Positions 7,415 to 16,315 of a stretch of DNA of 64,000 nt are shown piece by piece. A program made the position numbers and the translations under genes. Origin of the DNA: Microbacterium sp. RU1D (GTDB lineage Bacteria > Actinomycetota > Actinomycetes > Actinomycetales > Microbacteriaceae). Each line of letters opens with the position of its first letter. Position 1 is the stretch's first letter. The notes beneath the pieces were generated by a model, which saw only the letters and a program-made list of their open reading frames with translations, ran no database searches and was not told the origin of the DNA. Where the stretch lies: positions 62,001 through 126,000 of the forward strand of contig NZ_FTPQ01000001.1 of assembly GCF_900156435.1 (NCBI RefSeq). The letters run 5' to 3'.

Positions 7415-8704
7415 ATGGCCGCCCCTGACGAGCCGCGTGACGACGCGGAGTCCCCCGAGCACGACCCCGCCGATGCCCCCACCGAGGTGAAGGCCGATGC
7501 CGCCGCCGCGGACGGGTCGCAGGAGCACTTCGACGCCGCACGCCTGGGCGACGACGTGGCCGATCATCCGCGGAAGGACGTCCCCCACCCGAAGGACGCC
7601 GCGGAGCCCGACGACACCATCCACCAGCCGGAGGACGTCGACCCCGACTCGTCGGCCGAGCTGCCCGGCAAGGCGCAGCGCGTGGACGCCGAGGGCGACG
7701 AGGCTCCGATGGATGCCGAGCACACCGGCGAGAAGCGCGCGGCCCTGGTGTACAACCCGACGAAAGTCGACCCCGAGACGCTGCGCGCCCGGGTGGCCGA
7801 GCTGTCGGCCGAGGCAGGCTGGGCCGAGCCGCTGTTCTACGAGACGACGGTCGACGACCTAGGCGACGACGCCACGCGCGCGGCCCTCGACGAGAAGGTG
7901 GATTCCGTGCTCGTGGCCGGCGGCGACGGTACCGTCCGCGCGGTGGCCGAGGCCCTCACCTCCACCGGCGTCCCCCTCACGATCGTGCCGAGCGGCACGG
8001 GCAATCTGCTCGCGCGCAACCTGAACCTGCCGCTGACCGACACCGACGCGATGATCCGAGCGACCTTCGACGGCGACATCCATTCCATCGACACCGGGCT
8101 GGCCCGCATCCGCCGCGCCGACGGCGAGATCGAGGAGCACGGGTTCTCGGTCATGGCCGGCATGGGCCTGGACGCCGCGATGATCCAGAACACCCGCGAC
8201 GACCTGAAGAAGCAGGTCGGCTGGGTCGCCTACGTCGACGGCGCCGCCCGATCGCTCGTCAAGGCGAAGCCGTTCCGCGTGATGTACCAGCTCAACGGTC
8301 ACCGCCTTCACTCAGCGAGGGTGCAGAGCGTGCTCTTCGCCAACTGCGGGGCGCTGCAGGGCGGCGTGGCGTTGATCCCCGACGCCTCCATCGCCGACGG
8401 CCGCCTCGACGTGGCGGTGCTGCAGCCGAGCGGAGTGCTGGGCTGGCTGGGAGTGTGGCGCAGCATCGTCTGGGACAACTCGGTGCTTCGCAGGTTTCGC
8501 GCCGGCCGTCGCGTGCTCGAACGGCGCAAGGACACCTCGGTGCGCTACCTGCGAGGCACGGGCATCGAACTCGCGACGGCTCCCGCCCAGCCGATCGAGC
8601 TCGACGGAGACGAGTTCGGCGAGGCGACGCGCATCTACACGCGCATCGTCGCGGGCGGACTCGTCGTGGCGCTGCCGAAGGGGCACGACGTCTCTTCGAT
8701 CTGA
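7415..8704 (+). CDS. Diacylglycerol-kinase-type lipid kinase
   Basis: A 429-residue protein. The catalytic domain (about 108-425) has the nucleotide-binding GGDGT at 169-173 and the PSGTGN motif at 192-197, followed by the beta-sandwich C-terminal domain of the DgkB/YegS superfamily. These enzymes phosphorylate diacylglycerol or related lipids on the inner membrane face, feeding phosphatidate back into phospholipid synthesis. Unusual is a 107-residue N-terminal extension very rich in Asp, Glu, Pro and Ala with no predicted fold, probably a disordered acidic tail. The start is supported by TATGGT six bases upstream. It could also be a sphingosine-kinase-like enzyme; the exact lipid is not known. 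Confidence 0.88.
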   Translation: MAAPDEPRDDAESPEHDPADAPTEVKADAAAADGSQEHFDAARLGDDVADHPRKDVPHPKDAAEPDDTIHQPEDVDPDSSAELPGKAQRVDAEGDEAPMDAEHTGEKRAALVYNPTKVDPETLRARVAELSAEAGWAEPLFYETTVDDLGDDATRAALDEKVDSVLVAGGDGTVRAVAEALTSTGVPLTIVPSGTGNLLARNLNLPLTDTDAMIRATFDGDIHSIDTGLARIRRADGEIEEHGFSVMAGMGLDAAMIQNTRDDLKKQVGWVAYVDGAARSLVKAKPFRVMYQLNGHRLHSARVQSVLFANCGALQGGVALIPDASIADGRLDVAVLQPSGVLGWLGVWRSIVWDNSVLRRFRAGRRVLERRKDTSVRYLRGTGIELATAPAQPIELDGDEFGEATRIYTRIVAGGLVVALPKGHDVSSI

Positions 8705-8726
8705 CGCACGGCGTTCCCGCGGGCCG

Positions 8727-8768
8727 GGCGTCCGGCGTCCGGCGTCCGGCGTCCGGCGTCCGGCGTCC
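8727..8768. repeat. Tandem heptamer repeat (GGCGTCC)6
   Basis: Six perfect head-to-tail copies of GGCGTCC, followed by a broken seventh, directly after the lipid kinase stop. A 7-bp unit in non-coding DNA is free to change copy number by slippage. Confidence 0.95.
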
Positions 8769-8770
8769 GG

Positions 8771-8848
8771 CGAGATCATGCGCGTTGTACGAGATCAGAC
8801 GTGATCGTGTTCAATCGCGCGTGATCTCGGCGGGAGCGCGTGATCTCG
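8771..8848. repeat. 19-bp-period palindromic element A
   Basis: The word CGAGATCA occurs at 8771 and 8790 (period 19). Its complement occurs at 8802 (TGATCGTG, imperfect), 8822 (TGATCTCG, period 20) and 8841 (TGATCTCG, period 19). The segments between the words also pair, so 8771-8829 folds into one imperfect hairpin of about 27 bp with a GACG loop. It lies between the lipid kinase and photolyase genes. Confidence 0.85.
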
Positions 8849-8924
8849 GCGACGGCTCAGCCGACGCGGCCCGCCGGGAGCGACGGACGCCTGTCAAGCC
8901 CGCGGGGCCGGATGCGGCGGTGGC

Positions 8925-8930
8925 TAGCGT
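8925..8930 (+). promoter_or_regulatory. -10 box of the photolyase gene (predicted leaderless)
   Basis: TAGCGT ends six bases before ATG 8937, the same box and gap as at 3673-3685. Confidence 0.55.
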
Positions 8931-8936
8931 CGAGGG

Positions 8937-10307
8937 ATGGCTTCGCCCTCGATCGTGTGGTTCCGTGACGACCTCCGCCTGACCGACAACCCGGCGCTGC
9001 GCGCGGCGCTCGACCGCGACGAGCCGATCGTCGCGCTGTACGTGCTCGACGAGGAATCGGACGGCGTGCGCGAGATCGGCGGGGCGGCGCGCTGGTGGTT
9101 GCACGGGTCGCTGGCATCCCTCGCCGAGCGGCTCGAGGATCGGGGCGCGACGCTCGTGCTGCGTCGAGGGGCGGCGGCGAAGGTGCTCCCCGCCCTCGTC
9201 GACGAGGTCGGTGCGGGCGCGGTGTTCTGGAACCGCCGATACGGCGGTGTCGAGCGCGAGATCGACGCCGGCATCAAGGAGAAGCTGCGCGACGACGAGG
9301 TGACCGTGGCGTCGTTCGCGGCGAACCTGATGTACGAGCCGTGGACCGTGCGCACCCAGAGCGACAAGCCGTACGGTGTCTACAGCCCCTTCTCGCGCGC
9401 CGTGCAGAAGCTGCCGGCGCCGCGTCCGCCGATGCCCGAGGCGCGGAGGGTGCCCGGGGTGTCGGCATCCGTCGACTCCGACGACCTCGCGTCGTGGGGC
9501 CTGCTGCCGACGAAGCCGGATTGGGCCGGAGGGCTGCGCGAGACGTGGGAGCCCGGTGAGCCCGCCGCGAGGGCGCGGCTGAAGGAGTTCCTCGACGAGG
9601 ATCTCGGCGATTACTCGAAGTACCGCGACGAGTTCGCCGGCGGTGCCACCTCGAACCTCTCGCCCCGCTTGCGGTGGGGCGAGCTGAGCCCGTACCAGGT
9701 CTGGCACGACACCCTCGAGCACAAGGGCTCCGGTCAGCATGCGCAGAGCGCGAGCGGGTTCCTGTCCGAGCTGGTGTGGCGGGAGTTCGCGTGGCACGTG
9801 ACGTACCACTCCCCCGACATCGCCACCGCCAATTGGCGTCGGAATTTCGACGCGTTCCCGTGGCCGGAGCTGGACCGTGCGCACCTCGAGACCTGGCAGC
9901 GAGGCGAGACCGGCGTCGCCGTGGTGGACGCCGGGATGCGACAGCTCTGGAAGACCGGCGTGATGCACAACCGCGTGCGCATGGTCACGGCATCCTTCCT
10001 CATCAAGAACCTGCTGATCGACTGGCGTCACGGCGAGCAGTGGTTCTGGGACTGCCTGGTCGATGCGGATGCCGCGAGCAACCCCTTCAACTGGCAGTGG
10101 GTCGCGGGATCGGGCGCGGACGCTGCTCCCTACTTCCGCGTGTTCAACCCGGAGACCCAGCGCAAGAAATTCGACCCGCATGACGAGTACGTGCGAAAGT
10201 GGGCGCCGGAGTTCCTCGGCGAGGACCCACCGGAGCCGATGGTCGACCTCGGCGAGACCCGCAAACGCGCGCTCGACGCCTACGCGCACGTGCGGCACGG
10301 GGGCTGA
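8937..10307 (+). CDS. phr: Deoxyribodipyrimidine photolyase (cryptochrome/photolyase family)
   Basis: A 456-residue flavoprotein that uses light to split UV-induced pyrimidine dimers. The N-terminal alpha/beta antenna domain begins IVWFRDDLRLTDNPAL. The C-terminal FAD-binding helical domain carries the class I signature: FLSELVWREFAWH, RMVTASFLIKNLLIDWR, DADAASNPFNWQWVAGSG and YFRVFNP. Length is usual for class I CPD photolyases. A role as a cryptochrome cannot be excluded. Its own promoter and the palindromic element A lie upstream; a terminator and the convergent Asp23 gene follow. Confidence 0.95.
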   Translation: MASPSIVWFRDDLRLTDNPALRAALDRDEPIVALYVLDEESDGVREIGGAARWWLHGSLASLAERLEDRGATLVLRRGAAAKVLPALVDEVGAGAVFWNRRYGGVEREIDAGIKEKLRDDEVTVASFAANLMYEPWTVRTQSDKPYGVYSPFSRAVQKLPAPRPPMPEARRVPGVSASVDSDDLASWGLLPTKPDWAGGLRETWEPGEPAARARLKEFLDEDLGDYSKYRDEFAGGATSNLSPRLRWGELSPYQVWHDTLEHKGSGQHAQSASGFLSELVWREFAWHVTYHSPDIATANWRRNFDAFPWPELDRAHLETWQRGETGVAVVDAGMRQLWKTGVMHNRVRMVTASFLIKNLLIDWRHGEQWFWDCLVDADAASNPFNWQWVAGSGADAAPYFRVFNPETQRKKFDPHDEYVRKWAPEFLGEDPPEPMVDLGETRKRALDAYAHVRHGG

Positions 10308-10377
10308 GGTCGGGACTCACGTCTGCGTGGGCGCCGTTCCCCGGGGGTCGCCGGGGAGGTCGGCATCCGGGTACGCG

Positions 10378-10408
10378 AAAGGGGCGCCACCTCGCGGTGA
10401 CGCCCCTT
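10378..10408 (-). terminator. Terminator of the Asp23 gene
   Basis: AAGGGGCG and CGCCCCTT pair across a 14-base loop; on the minus strand the stem is followed by TTTC. It lies 12 bp beyond the Asp23 stop and may also serve the convergent photolyase gene. Confidence 0.75.
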
Positions 10409-10419
10409 GTCGACGGATG

Positions 10420-10845
10420 TCAGTTGACGCGCGGCTCGGTGGCGTCGTCTTCGTCGTCGTCGCCCGGGATGAAGACGTCGACCACGGTCACGTTGATCTC
10501 GGCGACCTTCATGCCCACGAGCTCGGTGATGGCCTGGTGCACGGCCGAACGGACGTTCGCGGCCACGCGCTGCAGCTGCTCGGGGTAATCGACCTGGATC
10601 GCGATGTCGGCGGCGACCTCGGTCTCGCCGACCTCGACGCTCACGCCCTGGGCGTGGTCCTTCGCGCCGACGGCCTGGCGGAGGTTGCCGATGACGCGGG
10701 CGGCGCCGCCACCGAGGGCGTGGACGCCGGGGACCTCGGCCGCGGCGATACCGGCGACCTTGGCGACGACGGCGTCGACGATGACGGTCGAGCCGCCGTC
10801 CTTCTTGGAGGGGGTGGGGGTGGCGGTGGTGATGGTGTCAGCCAT
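10420..10845 (-). CDS. Asp23/Gls24 family envelope stress protein
   Basis: A 141-residue protein of the Asp23 family (DUF322), with the conserved core from about residue 20 to 125 (VIVDAVVAKVAGIAAAEVPG, then YPEQLQRVAANVRSAV). Asp23 proteins are small cytoplasmic, membrane-associated proteins linked to cell-envelope stress in Gram-positive bacteria. The N-terminus is a short Ser/Thr/Pro stretch and the C-terminus an acidic tail (PGDDDEDD). The ATG has a good ribosome-binding site (GGAAGGAAGCGAAC). Many actinobacterial Asp23 genes occur in clusters; here it stands alone. Confidence 0.88.
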   Translation of the reverse strand: MADTITTATPTPSKKDGGSTVIVDAVVAKVAGIAAAEVPGVHALGGGAARVIGNLRQAVGAKDHAQGVSVEVGETEVAADIAIQVDYPEQLQRVAANVRSAVHQAITELVGMKVAEINVTVVDVFIPGDDDEDDATEPRVN

Positions 10846-11028
10846 GTTCGCTTCCTTCCGTCGTTCCGGGACCCTGTGTCCCGCGATGTCAGAGGTGAGA
10901 CGCGCGACGGAGCGGATTCGTCACAGAATCCTTCCTGGGAGAAACCTGTGGGTGGATGCCGAGCCCTCGGCCGGCGAGCCCTCGGCCGGCGCCCTGGGCC
11001 ACCCCGTCGTGCACCCGCGCGAGGGGAA

Positions 11029-11034
11029 TACCGT
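11029..11034 (+). promoter_or_regulatory. -10 box of the first luciferase-like gene (predicted leaderless)
   Basis: TACCGT ends seven bases before GTG 11042, which decides that start over the in-frame GTG at 11060. Confidence 0.45.
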
Positions 11035-11041
11035 CCGTCCC

Positions 11042-12109
11042 GTGGACGTTCCCCTCGAGGTGAACGACGCGATCCCTTCCCTCTCCGTTCTCGACCTCGT
11101 GCCCGTGCGCCACGGGCAGACCAGCGCTCAGGCGGTGAGCGCGGCCCTCGATCTCGTCGAGCGGGCCGACCGCCTCGGCTACCGCCGGTACTGGTTCGCC
11201 GAGCACCACAACATGCCCTCGGTGGCATCCACCACTCCCCCGGTGCTGATCGCCGCGGCGGCCGCGCGCACGAGTCGGATCCGGGTGGGGTCGGGCGGCG
11301 TCATGCTGCCCAATCACTCCCCCCTCATCGTCGCGGAGCAGTTCGCTGCGCTCGAGGCGCTGGCCCCCGGTCGTATCGACCTCGGCATCGGTCGCGCGCC
11401 GGGCAGCGACCCGGTCATCACGCAGCTGCTGAACCGCTCGGGCACGACGAGCGACGTCTCGCGGTTCCCCGACCACGTCACCGACATCATCGCCCTCACC
11501 TCCCCCGAGGGGGCCACGGTGCGTTTCACCTCCGGCAGCGAGTACCAGGTGAAGGCGACCCCGTCGGCATCCGGGATGCCGCAGGTGTGGCTGCTCGGAT
11601 CGAGCGACTACTCCGCGCAGCTCGCCGCGAGCTTCGGACTGCCGTACGTGTTCGCGAACCACTTCGCCGGCGAGGGACTGGACCGAGCGCTGCGCCTATA
11701 TCGCGATCAGTTCGTGCCGAACGAGACCGGTGACGGCCCGCGCACCTTCGTCACCGCGAACGTCGTCACCGCCCCCACGGCCGAGGAGGCTGAGGACCGC
11801 GCTCTGCCGCAGCTGCGGATGATGGCGCGACTGCGCACGAACAAGCCGCTCGTTCCCCTCGAGACGATCGAGCAGGCGAAGGCCGACCCGTTCGATTCGA
11901 TGGCGGAGTCGATCATGGCGTCGACGCGTCAGAAGTGGTTCATCGGGACGGGCGCCGACGTGCAGGGCCAGCTCGCCGCCTTCGCCGCGCAGCACGGTGT
12001 CGACGAGATCATGGTGTCGCCCGTCGCCGGCGCGTACGACGGTGAAGGCTCGGAGGGCCGGGTGCAGACGCTCGAGCTGATCGCGGCGCGGGAGGCCGTG
12101 GCGGCCTGA
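11042..12109 (+). CDS. LLM-class flavin-dependent oxidoreductase
   Basis: A 355-residue luciferase-like monooxygenase family protein (TIM barrel, FMN or F420). The N-terminal strand is followed by RYWFAEHHNMPSVASTTP, then GSGGVMLPNHSPL and GRIDLGIGRAPGSD, the pattern of the MsnO8/YhbW-like subgroup. Substrate unknown; relatives act in sulfonate, alkane or drug metabolism. The frame is open upstream to 10604 antisense to the Asp23 gene, but the GTG at 11042 fits the TANNNT spacing and the family start. It stands alone between divergent Asp23 and convergent pheA. Confidence 0.85.
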   Translation: MDVPLEVNDAIPSLSVLDLVPVRHGQTSAQAVSAALDLVERADRLGYRRYWFAEHHNMPSVASTTPPVLIAAAAARTSRIRVGSGGVMLPNHSPLIVAEQFAALEALAPGRIDLGIGRAPGSDPVITQLLNRSGTTSDVSRFPDHVTDIIALTSPEGATVRFTSGSEYQVKATPSASGMPQVWLLGSSDYSAQLAASFGLPYVFANHFAGEGLDRALRLYRDQFVPNETGDGPRTFVTANVVTAPTAEEAEDRALPQLRMMARLRTNKPLVPLETIEQAKADPFDSMAESIMASTRQKWFIGTGADVQGQLAAFAAQHGVDEIMVSPVAGAYDGEGSEGRVQTLELIAAREAVAA

Positions 12110-12119
12110 CGCGGAGCCC

Positions 12120-12142
12120 GGTCCCTTCGACACTCAGGGACC
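12120..12142. terminator. Hairpin between convergent oxidoreductase and pheA genes
   Basis: GGTCCCT and AGGGACC form a perfect 7-bp stem with a 9-base loop in the 59-bp convergent spacer. It is a probable bidirectional terminator; no T-run is present. Confidence 0.5.
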
Positions 12143-12168
12143 TCGCCGGCACCGCGCCGGTCTGCCGG

Positions 12169-13131
12169 TCAGGCCTCCGGTTCGCCGCTCAGCAGGCCGC
12201 GCAGCCAGTCGCGGGCCTCGACGAACACGTCGTCGCTGTAGCGCTGCGGATAACGCACGATGGCGCGGTCCGCCCGCGCGTAGGAGCCCAGGAAGATGAC
12301 CTTCGGGCTGAAGCGCCGCAGCCCGAGCAGCGCGTCAGCCATGCGCTCGTCGTGCACGTGCCCGTCGGCGTCGATGACGAAACGGTAGCGACCGAGCGCG
12401 TCGCCGATGGGGCGGGATGCCAGCAGACTCAGGTTGATGCCACGGGTGGCGAACTGCTCGAGCAGCTCGAGCAGGGCGCCGGGATGGTCCTCGGGCAGCT
12501 CGACGATGAGCGAGGTCTTATCGGCACCGGTCGGGGGCGCGGGTGCCACGGTGCGGCTGACGAGCACGAAGCGCGTCACCGCGTTCGGGTTGTCGCCGAT
12601 GCTCTCGGCGAGGACCGTCAGATCGTGGTGCGCGACGATGCCGGGGGCCGCGATCGCGGCGTCGGCGGCGCTCGTGCCGTCGAGCACTCCCAGGGCGCTG
12701 GCGACGTTGCTCTCGGCGGGGAGGTGGGCATGCGCGGGGACGTTCCGGCTCAACCAGCCGAGGCACTGCCCGTAGGCGACGGGGTGGGCGGCGATCAGCG
12801 CGACATCGGCGAGGGTCGCCCCGGGCCGGCCCACGAGCACGAAGTTCACGGGCACGAGGTACTCGCCGACGATCCGCAGGCCCGGGACCGTGGCCAGCGC
12901 GTCCTGCGCGGTCGACACTCCGCCGTCGACGGAGTTCTCGATCGCGATCATCGCGGCATCCGATCGGCCCTCGACGACGTCGGCCAGCGCCTCGCCGACA
13001 TTACGCACGGGCCGCCAGATCTGATCGCGCGCCTCGGGGACCTGCGCGAGAGCGGCTTCGGTGAACGTGCCGGCGGGACCCAGGTAGCTGTAAGTACGGC
13101 GGGCGGGCACGGTCTCTGTGTCGGGCAGCAC
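12169..13131 (-). CDS. pheA: Prephenate dehydratase
   Basis: A 320-residue monofunctional enzyme that converts prephenate to phenylpyruvate in phenylalanine synthesis. The catalytic domain (about 10-190) starts [16 protein letters not shown] and contains the catalytic [11 protein letters not shown] segment. The C-terminal ACT domain (about 205-280), which normally binds phenylalanine for feedback control, begins [19 protein letters not shown]. The usual ESRP effector motif reads ASRP here, so the Glu is missing. GTG at 13131 is chosen because TAGGCT ends seven bases upstream; GTG 13110 is an alternative. It is divergent from pgm. Confidence 0.92.
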   Translation of the reverse strand: MLPDTETVPARRTYSYLGPAGTFTEAALAQVPEARDQIWRPVRNVGEALADVVEGRSDAAMIAIENSVDGGVSTAQDALATVPGLRIVGEYLVPVNFVLVGRPGATLADVALIAAHPVAYGQCLGWLSRNVPAHAHLPAESNVASALGVLDGTSAADAAIAAPGIVAHHDLTVLAESIGDNPNAVTRFVLVSRTVAPAPPTGADKTSLIVELPEDHPGALLELLEQFATRGINLSLLASRPIGDALGRYRFVIDADGHVHDERMADALLGLRRFSPKVIFLGSYARADRAIVRYPQRYSDDVFVEARDWLRGLLSGEPEA

Positions 13132-13138
13132 GGCGTAC

Positions 13139-13144
13139 AGCCTA
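13139..13144 (-). promoter_or_regulatory. -10 box of pheA (predicted leaderless)
   Basis: TAGGCT on the minus strand, seven bases before GTG 13131. Confidence 0.45.
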
Positions 13145-13258
13145 GACCGGCGACGCGCGGACCCTCTTCGCTCCCGTCTGGGCGCCGCGCGACGACGGAT
13201 TCGCCGTGAATGCGCAACCGCGTGTGCGCATGTCGGAGACACCGGGCAGACTGGGCGC

Positions 13259-14905
13259 ATGAGCAGTCGCGCAGGGCAGCCCGCAGAGGCATCCGATCTC
13301 ATCGACATCGACGAACTGATCGCCGCGTATTACGACCGCAAGCCGGATGCCGCGGTGCCCGAGCAGCGCGTCGCCTTCGGCACGAGCGGCCACCGTGGTT
13401 CGTCGTTGAGCACGAGCTTCAACGAGGATCACATCCTCGCCACCACGCAGGCGATCGTCGACTATCGCGCGGCGCAGGGCATCACCGGGCCCCTCTTCCT
13501 CGGCCGCGACACGCACGGCCTGTCGCTGCCGGCCGAGCGCAGCGCCATCGAGGTGCTCGTCGCGAACGGCGTCGACGTCCGCGTGGATTCCCGTGACGCG
13601 TGGGTGCCGACCCCGGCGCTCAGCCACGCCATTCTCACCTACAACCGCGGCCGTGCGGCCGACGACCCGGGCCGCGCCGACGGCATCGTCGTCACCCCCT
13701 CGCACAACCCCCCGCGCGACGGCGGCTTCAAGTACAACCCCCCGCACGGCGGGCCCGCCGACACCGACGCGACCGGCTGGATCGCCGACCGCGCGAACGA
13801 GCTCATCGCCGCAGGCCTCGAGGGCGTGCACCGCACCCCGCACGCCGACATCGACCTCGACGCCCTCGGCCAGTACGACTTCCGCGACGCGTACGTGCGC
13901 GACCTGGCATCCATCATCGACGTCGACGCCATCAAGAGCGCCGGCGTGCGCATCGGCGCCGACCCGCTCGGCGGGGCCTCGGTGGAGTACTGGGCGCTGA
14001 TCGCCGAGGTGTACGGCCTCGACCTGACGGTGGTGAACCCCGAGGTCGACCCGACGTGGAAGTTCATGACGCTCGACTGGGACGAGAAGATCCGCATGGA
14101 CCCCTCGTCGCCCTCGGCCATGGCCTCCCTCGTCGCCGCGCGTGACGAGTACGACATCCTCACGGGCAACGACGCCGACGCCGACCGGCACGGCATCGTC
14201 ACCCCCGATGCGGGGCTGATGAACCCCAACCACTACCTGGCCGTCGCGATCGACTACCTCTTCTCGCACCGCGAGGGCTGGCCGACGGATGCCGCGGTGG
14301 GCAAGACCCTCGTGTCGTCGATGATCATCGACAAGGTCGCCGCCTCGCTCGGCAAGACGCTGCTCGAGGTTCCCGTGGGCTTCAAGTGGTTCGTGCCGGG
14401 CCTGCTCGACGGCTCCGTGGCGTTCGGCGGCGAGGAGTCGGCCGGAGCGTCGTTCCTGCGCAAGGACGGCACCGTCTGGACCACGGACAAGGACGGCATC
14501 CTGCTCTGCCTGCTCGCGGCCGAGATCCTCGCCGTGACCGGCAAGACGCCCTCGCAGCGCTACGCCGAGCTCGAGTCCGAATTCGGCGCCTCCGCTTACC
14601 AGCGCGTCGACGCCCCGGCCTCTCCCGCGCAGAAGTCGTCCCTGTCGAAGCTGTCTCCGGATGCCGTCAGCGCGACCGAGCTCGCGGGAGAGCCGATCGT
14701 GGCGAAGCTCTCGCACGCGCCGGGCAACGGCGCCGCGATCGGCGGCCTGAAAGTGCAGACGGAGTCGGCGTGGTTCGCCGCGCGCCCCTCGGGCACCGAA
14801 GACGTCTACAAGCTGTACGCCGAGTCGCTCCGCGGCGAGGACCACCTGCGCGAGGTGCAGGAAGAGGCACGCGCGGTCGTCTCGGCGGCGCTCGGCCAGG
14901 CCTAA
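13259..14905 (+). CDS. pgm: Phosphoglucomutase (alpha-D-glucose phosphate-specific)
   Basis: A 548-residue enzyme that interconverts glucose 1-phosphate and glucose 6-phosphate. The phosphoserine loop is VVTPSHNPP, the magnesium site is [10 protein letters not shown], the sugar-binding loop is GGEESAGAS, and the phosphate-binding loop near the C-terminus is [10 protein letters not shown]. The N-terminal [10 protein letters not shown] is typical of the subfamily. It links glycogen and nucleotide-sugar pools to glycolysis, and would also take the glucose 1-phosphate made by GalT encoded 34 kb away. The ATG at 13259 follows CAGACT at a six-base gap, a weak leaderless signal. A hairpin terminator follows the stop. 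Confidence 0.96.
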   Translation: MSSRAGQPAEASDLIDIDELIAAYYDRKPDAAVPEQRVAFGTSGHRGSSLSTSFNEDHILATTQAIVDYRAAQGITGPLFLGRDTHGLSLPAERSAIEVLVANGVDVRVDSRDAWVPTPALSHAILTYNRGRAADDPGRADGIVVTPSHNPPRDGGFKYNPPHGGPADTDATGWIADRANELIAAGLEGVHRTPHADIDLDALGQYDFRDAYVRDLASIIDVDAIKSAGVRIGADPLGGASVEYWALIAEVYGLDLTVVNPEVDPTWKFMTLDWDEKIRMDPSSPSAMASLVAARDEYDILTGNDADADRHGIVTPDAGLMNPNHYLAVAIDYLFSHREGWPTDAAVGKTLVSSMIIDKVAASLGKTLLEVPVGFKWFVPGLLDGSVAFGGEESAGASFLRKDGTVWTTDKDGILLCLLAAEILAVTGKTPSQRYAELESEFGASAYQRVDAPASPAQKSSLSKLSPDAVSATELAGEPIVAKLSHAPGNGAAIGGLKVQTESAWFAARPSGTEDVYKLYAESLRGEDHLREVQEEARAVVSAALGQA

Positions 14906-14918
14906 CACCGTCATCGAG

Positions 14919-14950
14919 GCGGCGCCGTCCTGCGGGGCGGCGCCGCTTTC
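14919..14950 (+). terminator. Terminator of pgm
   Basis: GCGGCGCCG and CGGCGCCGC form a perfect 9-bp stem with a 10-base loop, followed by CTTTC, 14 bp after the pgm stop. Confidence 0.7.
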
Positions 14951-14971
14951 GCGTTGTCCGGCCGGCCGGCA

Positions 14972-15040
14972 CCGATAATCGCCAATCCGTGCGAAACACG
15001 CCGCGAGGCGGCGTTTCTGCACAGGAATGGCGTTTATCGG
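14972..15040. repeat. 19-bp-period palindromic element B
   Basis: The right half has GGCGTTT at 15010 and 15029 (period 19). The left half has the complementary words ending at 14983 (CGATAATCGCC) and 15002 (AAACACGCC), again 19 bp apart. The whole 69 bp folds into an imperfect hairpin with arms of about 33 bases and a GAG loop. It lies between two terminators in the pgm/adh convergent spacer. Confidence 0.85.
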
Positions 15041-15055
15041 CGACGAAGGCGGCGG

Positions 15056-15103
15056 GGATGCCGCGGCCCCGACGCTCCGGGGAACGTCGGGGCCGTGGCA
15101 TCC
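15056..15103. terminator. Long hairpin terminator between pgm and the alcohol dehydrogenase
   Basis: A 19-bp stem (GGATGCCGCGGCCCCGACG against its complement) with a single mismatch and a 10-base loop, 14 bp beyond the stop of the leftward alcohol dehydrogenase gene. Probably bidirectional. Confidence 0.7.
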
Positions 15104-15117
15104 GGGCCTGAGCGGGA

Positions 15118-16164
15118 TCAGGCGGGGGCCAAGGTCTTCGCGTCGATGACGAAGCGGTAGCGCACGTCGCTCTTGAGCACGCGCTCGTAGGCCTCGTTGA
15201 TCTGGTCGGCCGAGATGAGCTCGGTCTCGGGCGCGATGCCGTTCTCGGCGCAGAAGTCGAGCATCTCCTGGGTCTCGCGGATGCCGCCGATCGACGAACC
15301 CGCGAAGGAACGGCGGTTGGTGAACAGCGTGAAGACCTGGATGGGCAGGGGCTCCGGCGGGGCGCCGACGTTGACCATCGTGCCGTTCAGCGCGAGCAGA
15401 CCGAGGTACTGCTTGAGGTCGAGCGGCGCGCTGACGGTGTTGATGATGAGGTCGAAGCTCTTCTTCAGCTTGTCGAAGGTCTCTTCGTCCTTCGTCGCGT
15501 AGTAGTGGTCGGCGCCCATCTTCAGGCCGTCGTCCTTCTTGCTGAGCGTCTGCGACAGCACGGTGACCTCGGCGCCCATCGCGTGGGCGATCTTGACGGC
15601 CATGTGGCCGAGACCGCCGAGGCCGACGACGGCGACCTTCTTGCCGGGGCCGGCGTTCCAGTGGTTCAGCGGCGAGTAGGTCGTGATGCCGGCGCACAGC
15701 AGCGGAGCGGCCTTCTCGTAGGGGATCGACTCGGGCACACGCAGCACGAAGTGCTCGTCGACGACGATCTTCTCGCTGTAGCCGCCCTGGGTGATCGTGC
15801 CGTCGACGTCCTTCGCGCCGTACGTGCCGATGTTGCCCTTCTCGCAGTACTGCTCCTCGCCGGCGAGGCAGTTCTCGCACTCGCGGCACGAGTTCACCAT
15901 GCAGCCGACGCCGACGCGGTCGCCGACCTTGTGGCTGGTGACCTCGGAGCCGACCTCGGCGACCGTGCCGACGATCTCGTGGCCCACGGTCAGGGGGTAG
16001 GGCACGTCGCCCCACTCGCCGCGGATGGTGTGGATGTCGGAGTGGCAGATGCCGGCGTAGGCGATGTCGATCAGGACGTCCTTCGGGCCGACGTCACGAC
16101 GCTCGATGGTCGTGGGCTCAAGGGGCGAGGTCGCGGACGACGCCGCGTAGGCGTTGACGTGCAT
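15118..16164 (-). CDS. Zinc-dependent NAD(P) alcohol dehydrogenase (CAD/YahK type)
   Basis: A 348-residue medium-chain dehydrogenase. Catalytic zinc ligands are Cys40 (AGICHSD) and His62-Glu63 (GHE), with the structural zinc cysteines at about 93, 96, 99 and 107. The nucleotide fold has [13 protein letters not shown] with a Ser-containing segment after the second strand, which favours NADP. This is the cinnamyl alcohol dehydrogenase-like group, broad aldehyde reductases, with YahK as the bacterial example. The ATG at 16164 has GAGGAG seven bases upstream. It is a single gene, followed by a terminator. The substrate is not known. Confidence 0.93.
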   Translation of the reverse strand: MHVNAYAASSATSPLEPTTIERRDVGPKDVLIDIAYAGICHSDIHTIRGEWGDVPYPLTVGHEIVGTVAEVGSEVTSHKVGDRVGVGCMVNSCRECENCLAGEEQYCEKGNIGTYGAKDVDGTITQGGYSEKIVVDEHFVLRVPESIPYEKAAPLLCAGITTYSPLNHWNAGPGKKVAVVGLGGLGHMAVKIAHAMGAEVTVLSQTLSKKDDGLKMGADHYYATKDEETFDKLKKSFDLIINTVSAPLDLKQYLGLLALNGTMVNVGAPPEPLPIQVFTLFTNRRSFAGSSIGGIRETQEMLDFCAENGIAPETELISADQINEAYERVLKSDVRYRFVIDAKTLAPA

Positions 16165-16244
16165 GGGTCTCCTCGGTGGGGGTCGATTCGGACGGTCAAT
16201 CTTCTCCCGCCGACGCCGCCGCGGGTCGGGCTTGCACGGATGTG

Positions 16245-16307
16245 CGCGAAGTGCCAGGAATCGTCGCTTGCGGGAAACGGTGCGCGACGATTTCTGGCAC
16301 TCACGCG
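16245..16307. repeat. Long imperfect palindrome C
   Basis: AGTGCCAGGAATCGTCGC on the left pairs with GCGACGATTTCTGGCACT on the right with one mismatch; flanking CGCG words extend the stem to about 24 bp around a 14-base loop. It lies between the alcohol dehydrogenase promoter region and the end of the uronate operon. A similar core, GCCAGGGATCGTCGCC, occurs in element F at 51,161-51,235. A clear 19-bp period is absent here. Confidence 0.75.
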
Positions 16308-16315
16308 GAGACGGG

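Noticed and set aside
7385..7415. Earlier ATG for the lipid kinase
   Set aside because: The ATG at 7385 would add ten residues but lies upstream of the TATGGT box that fits the start at 7415.
8727..8848. CRISPR-like array
   Set aside because: The heptamer has no spacers, and element A has two word orientations and a paired interior. No cas gene is in the window.
16245..16307. Inclusion of palindrome C in the 19-bp family
   Set aside because: The hairpin is excellent, but I could not find a word repeated at 19 bp within one arm, so it is listed only as a palindrome.
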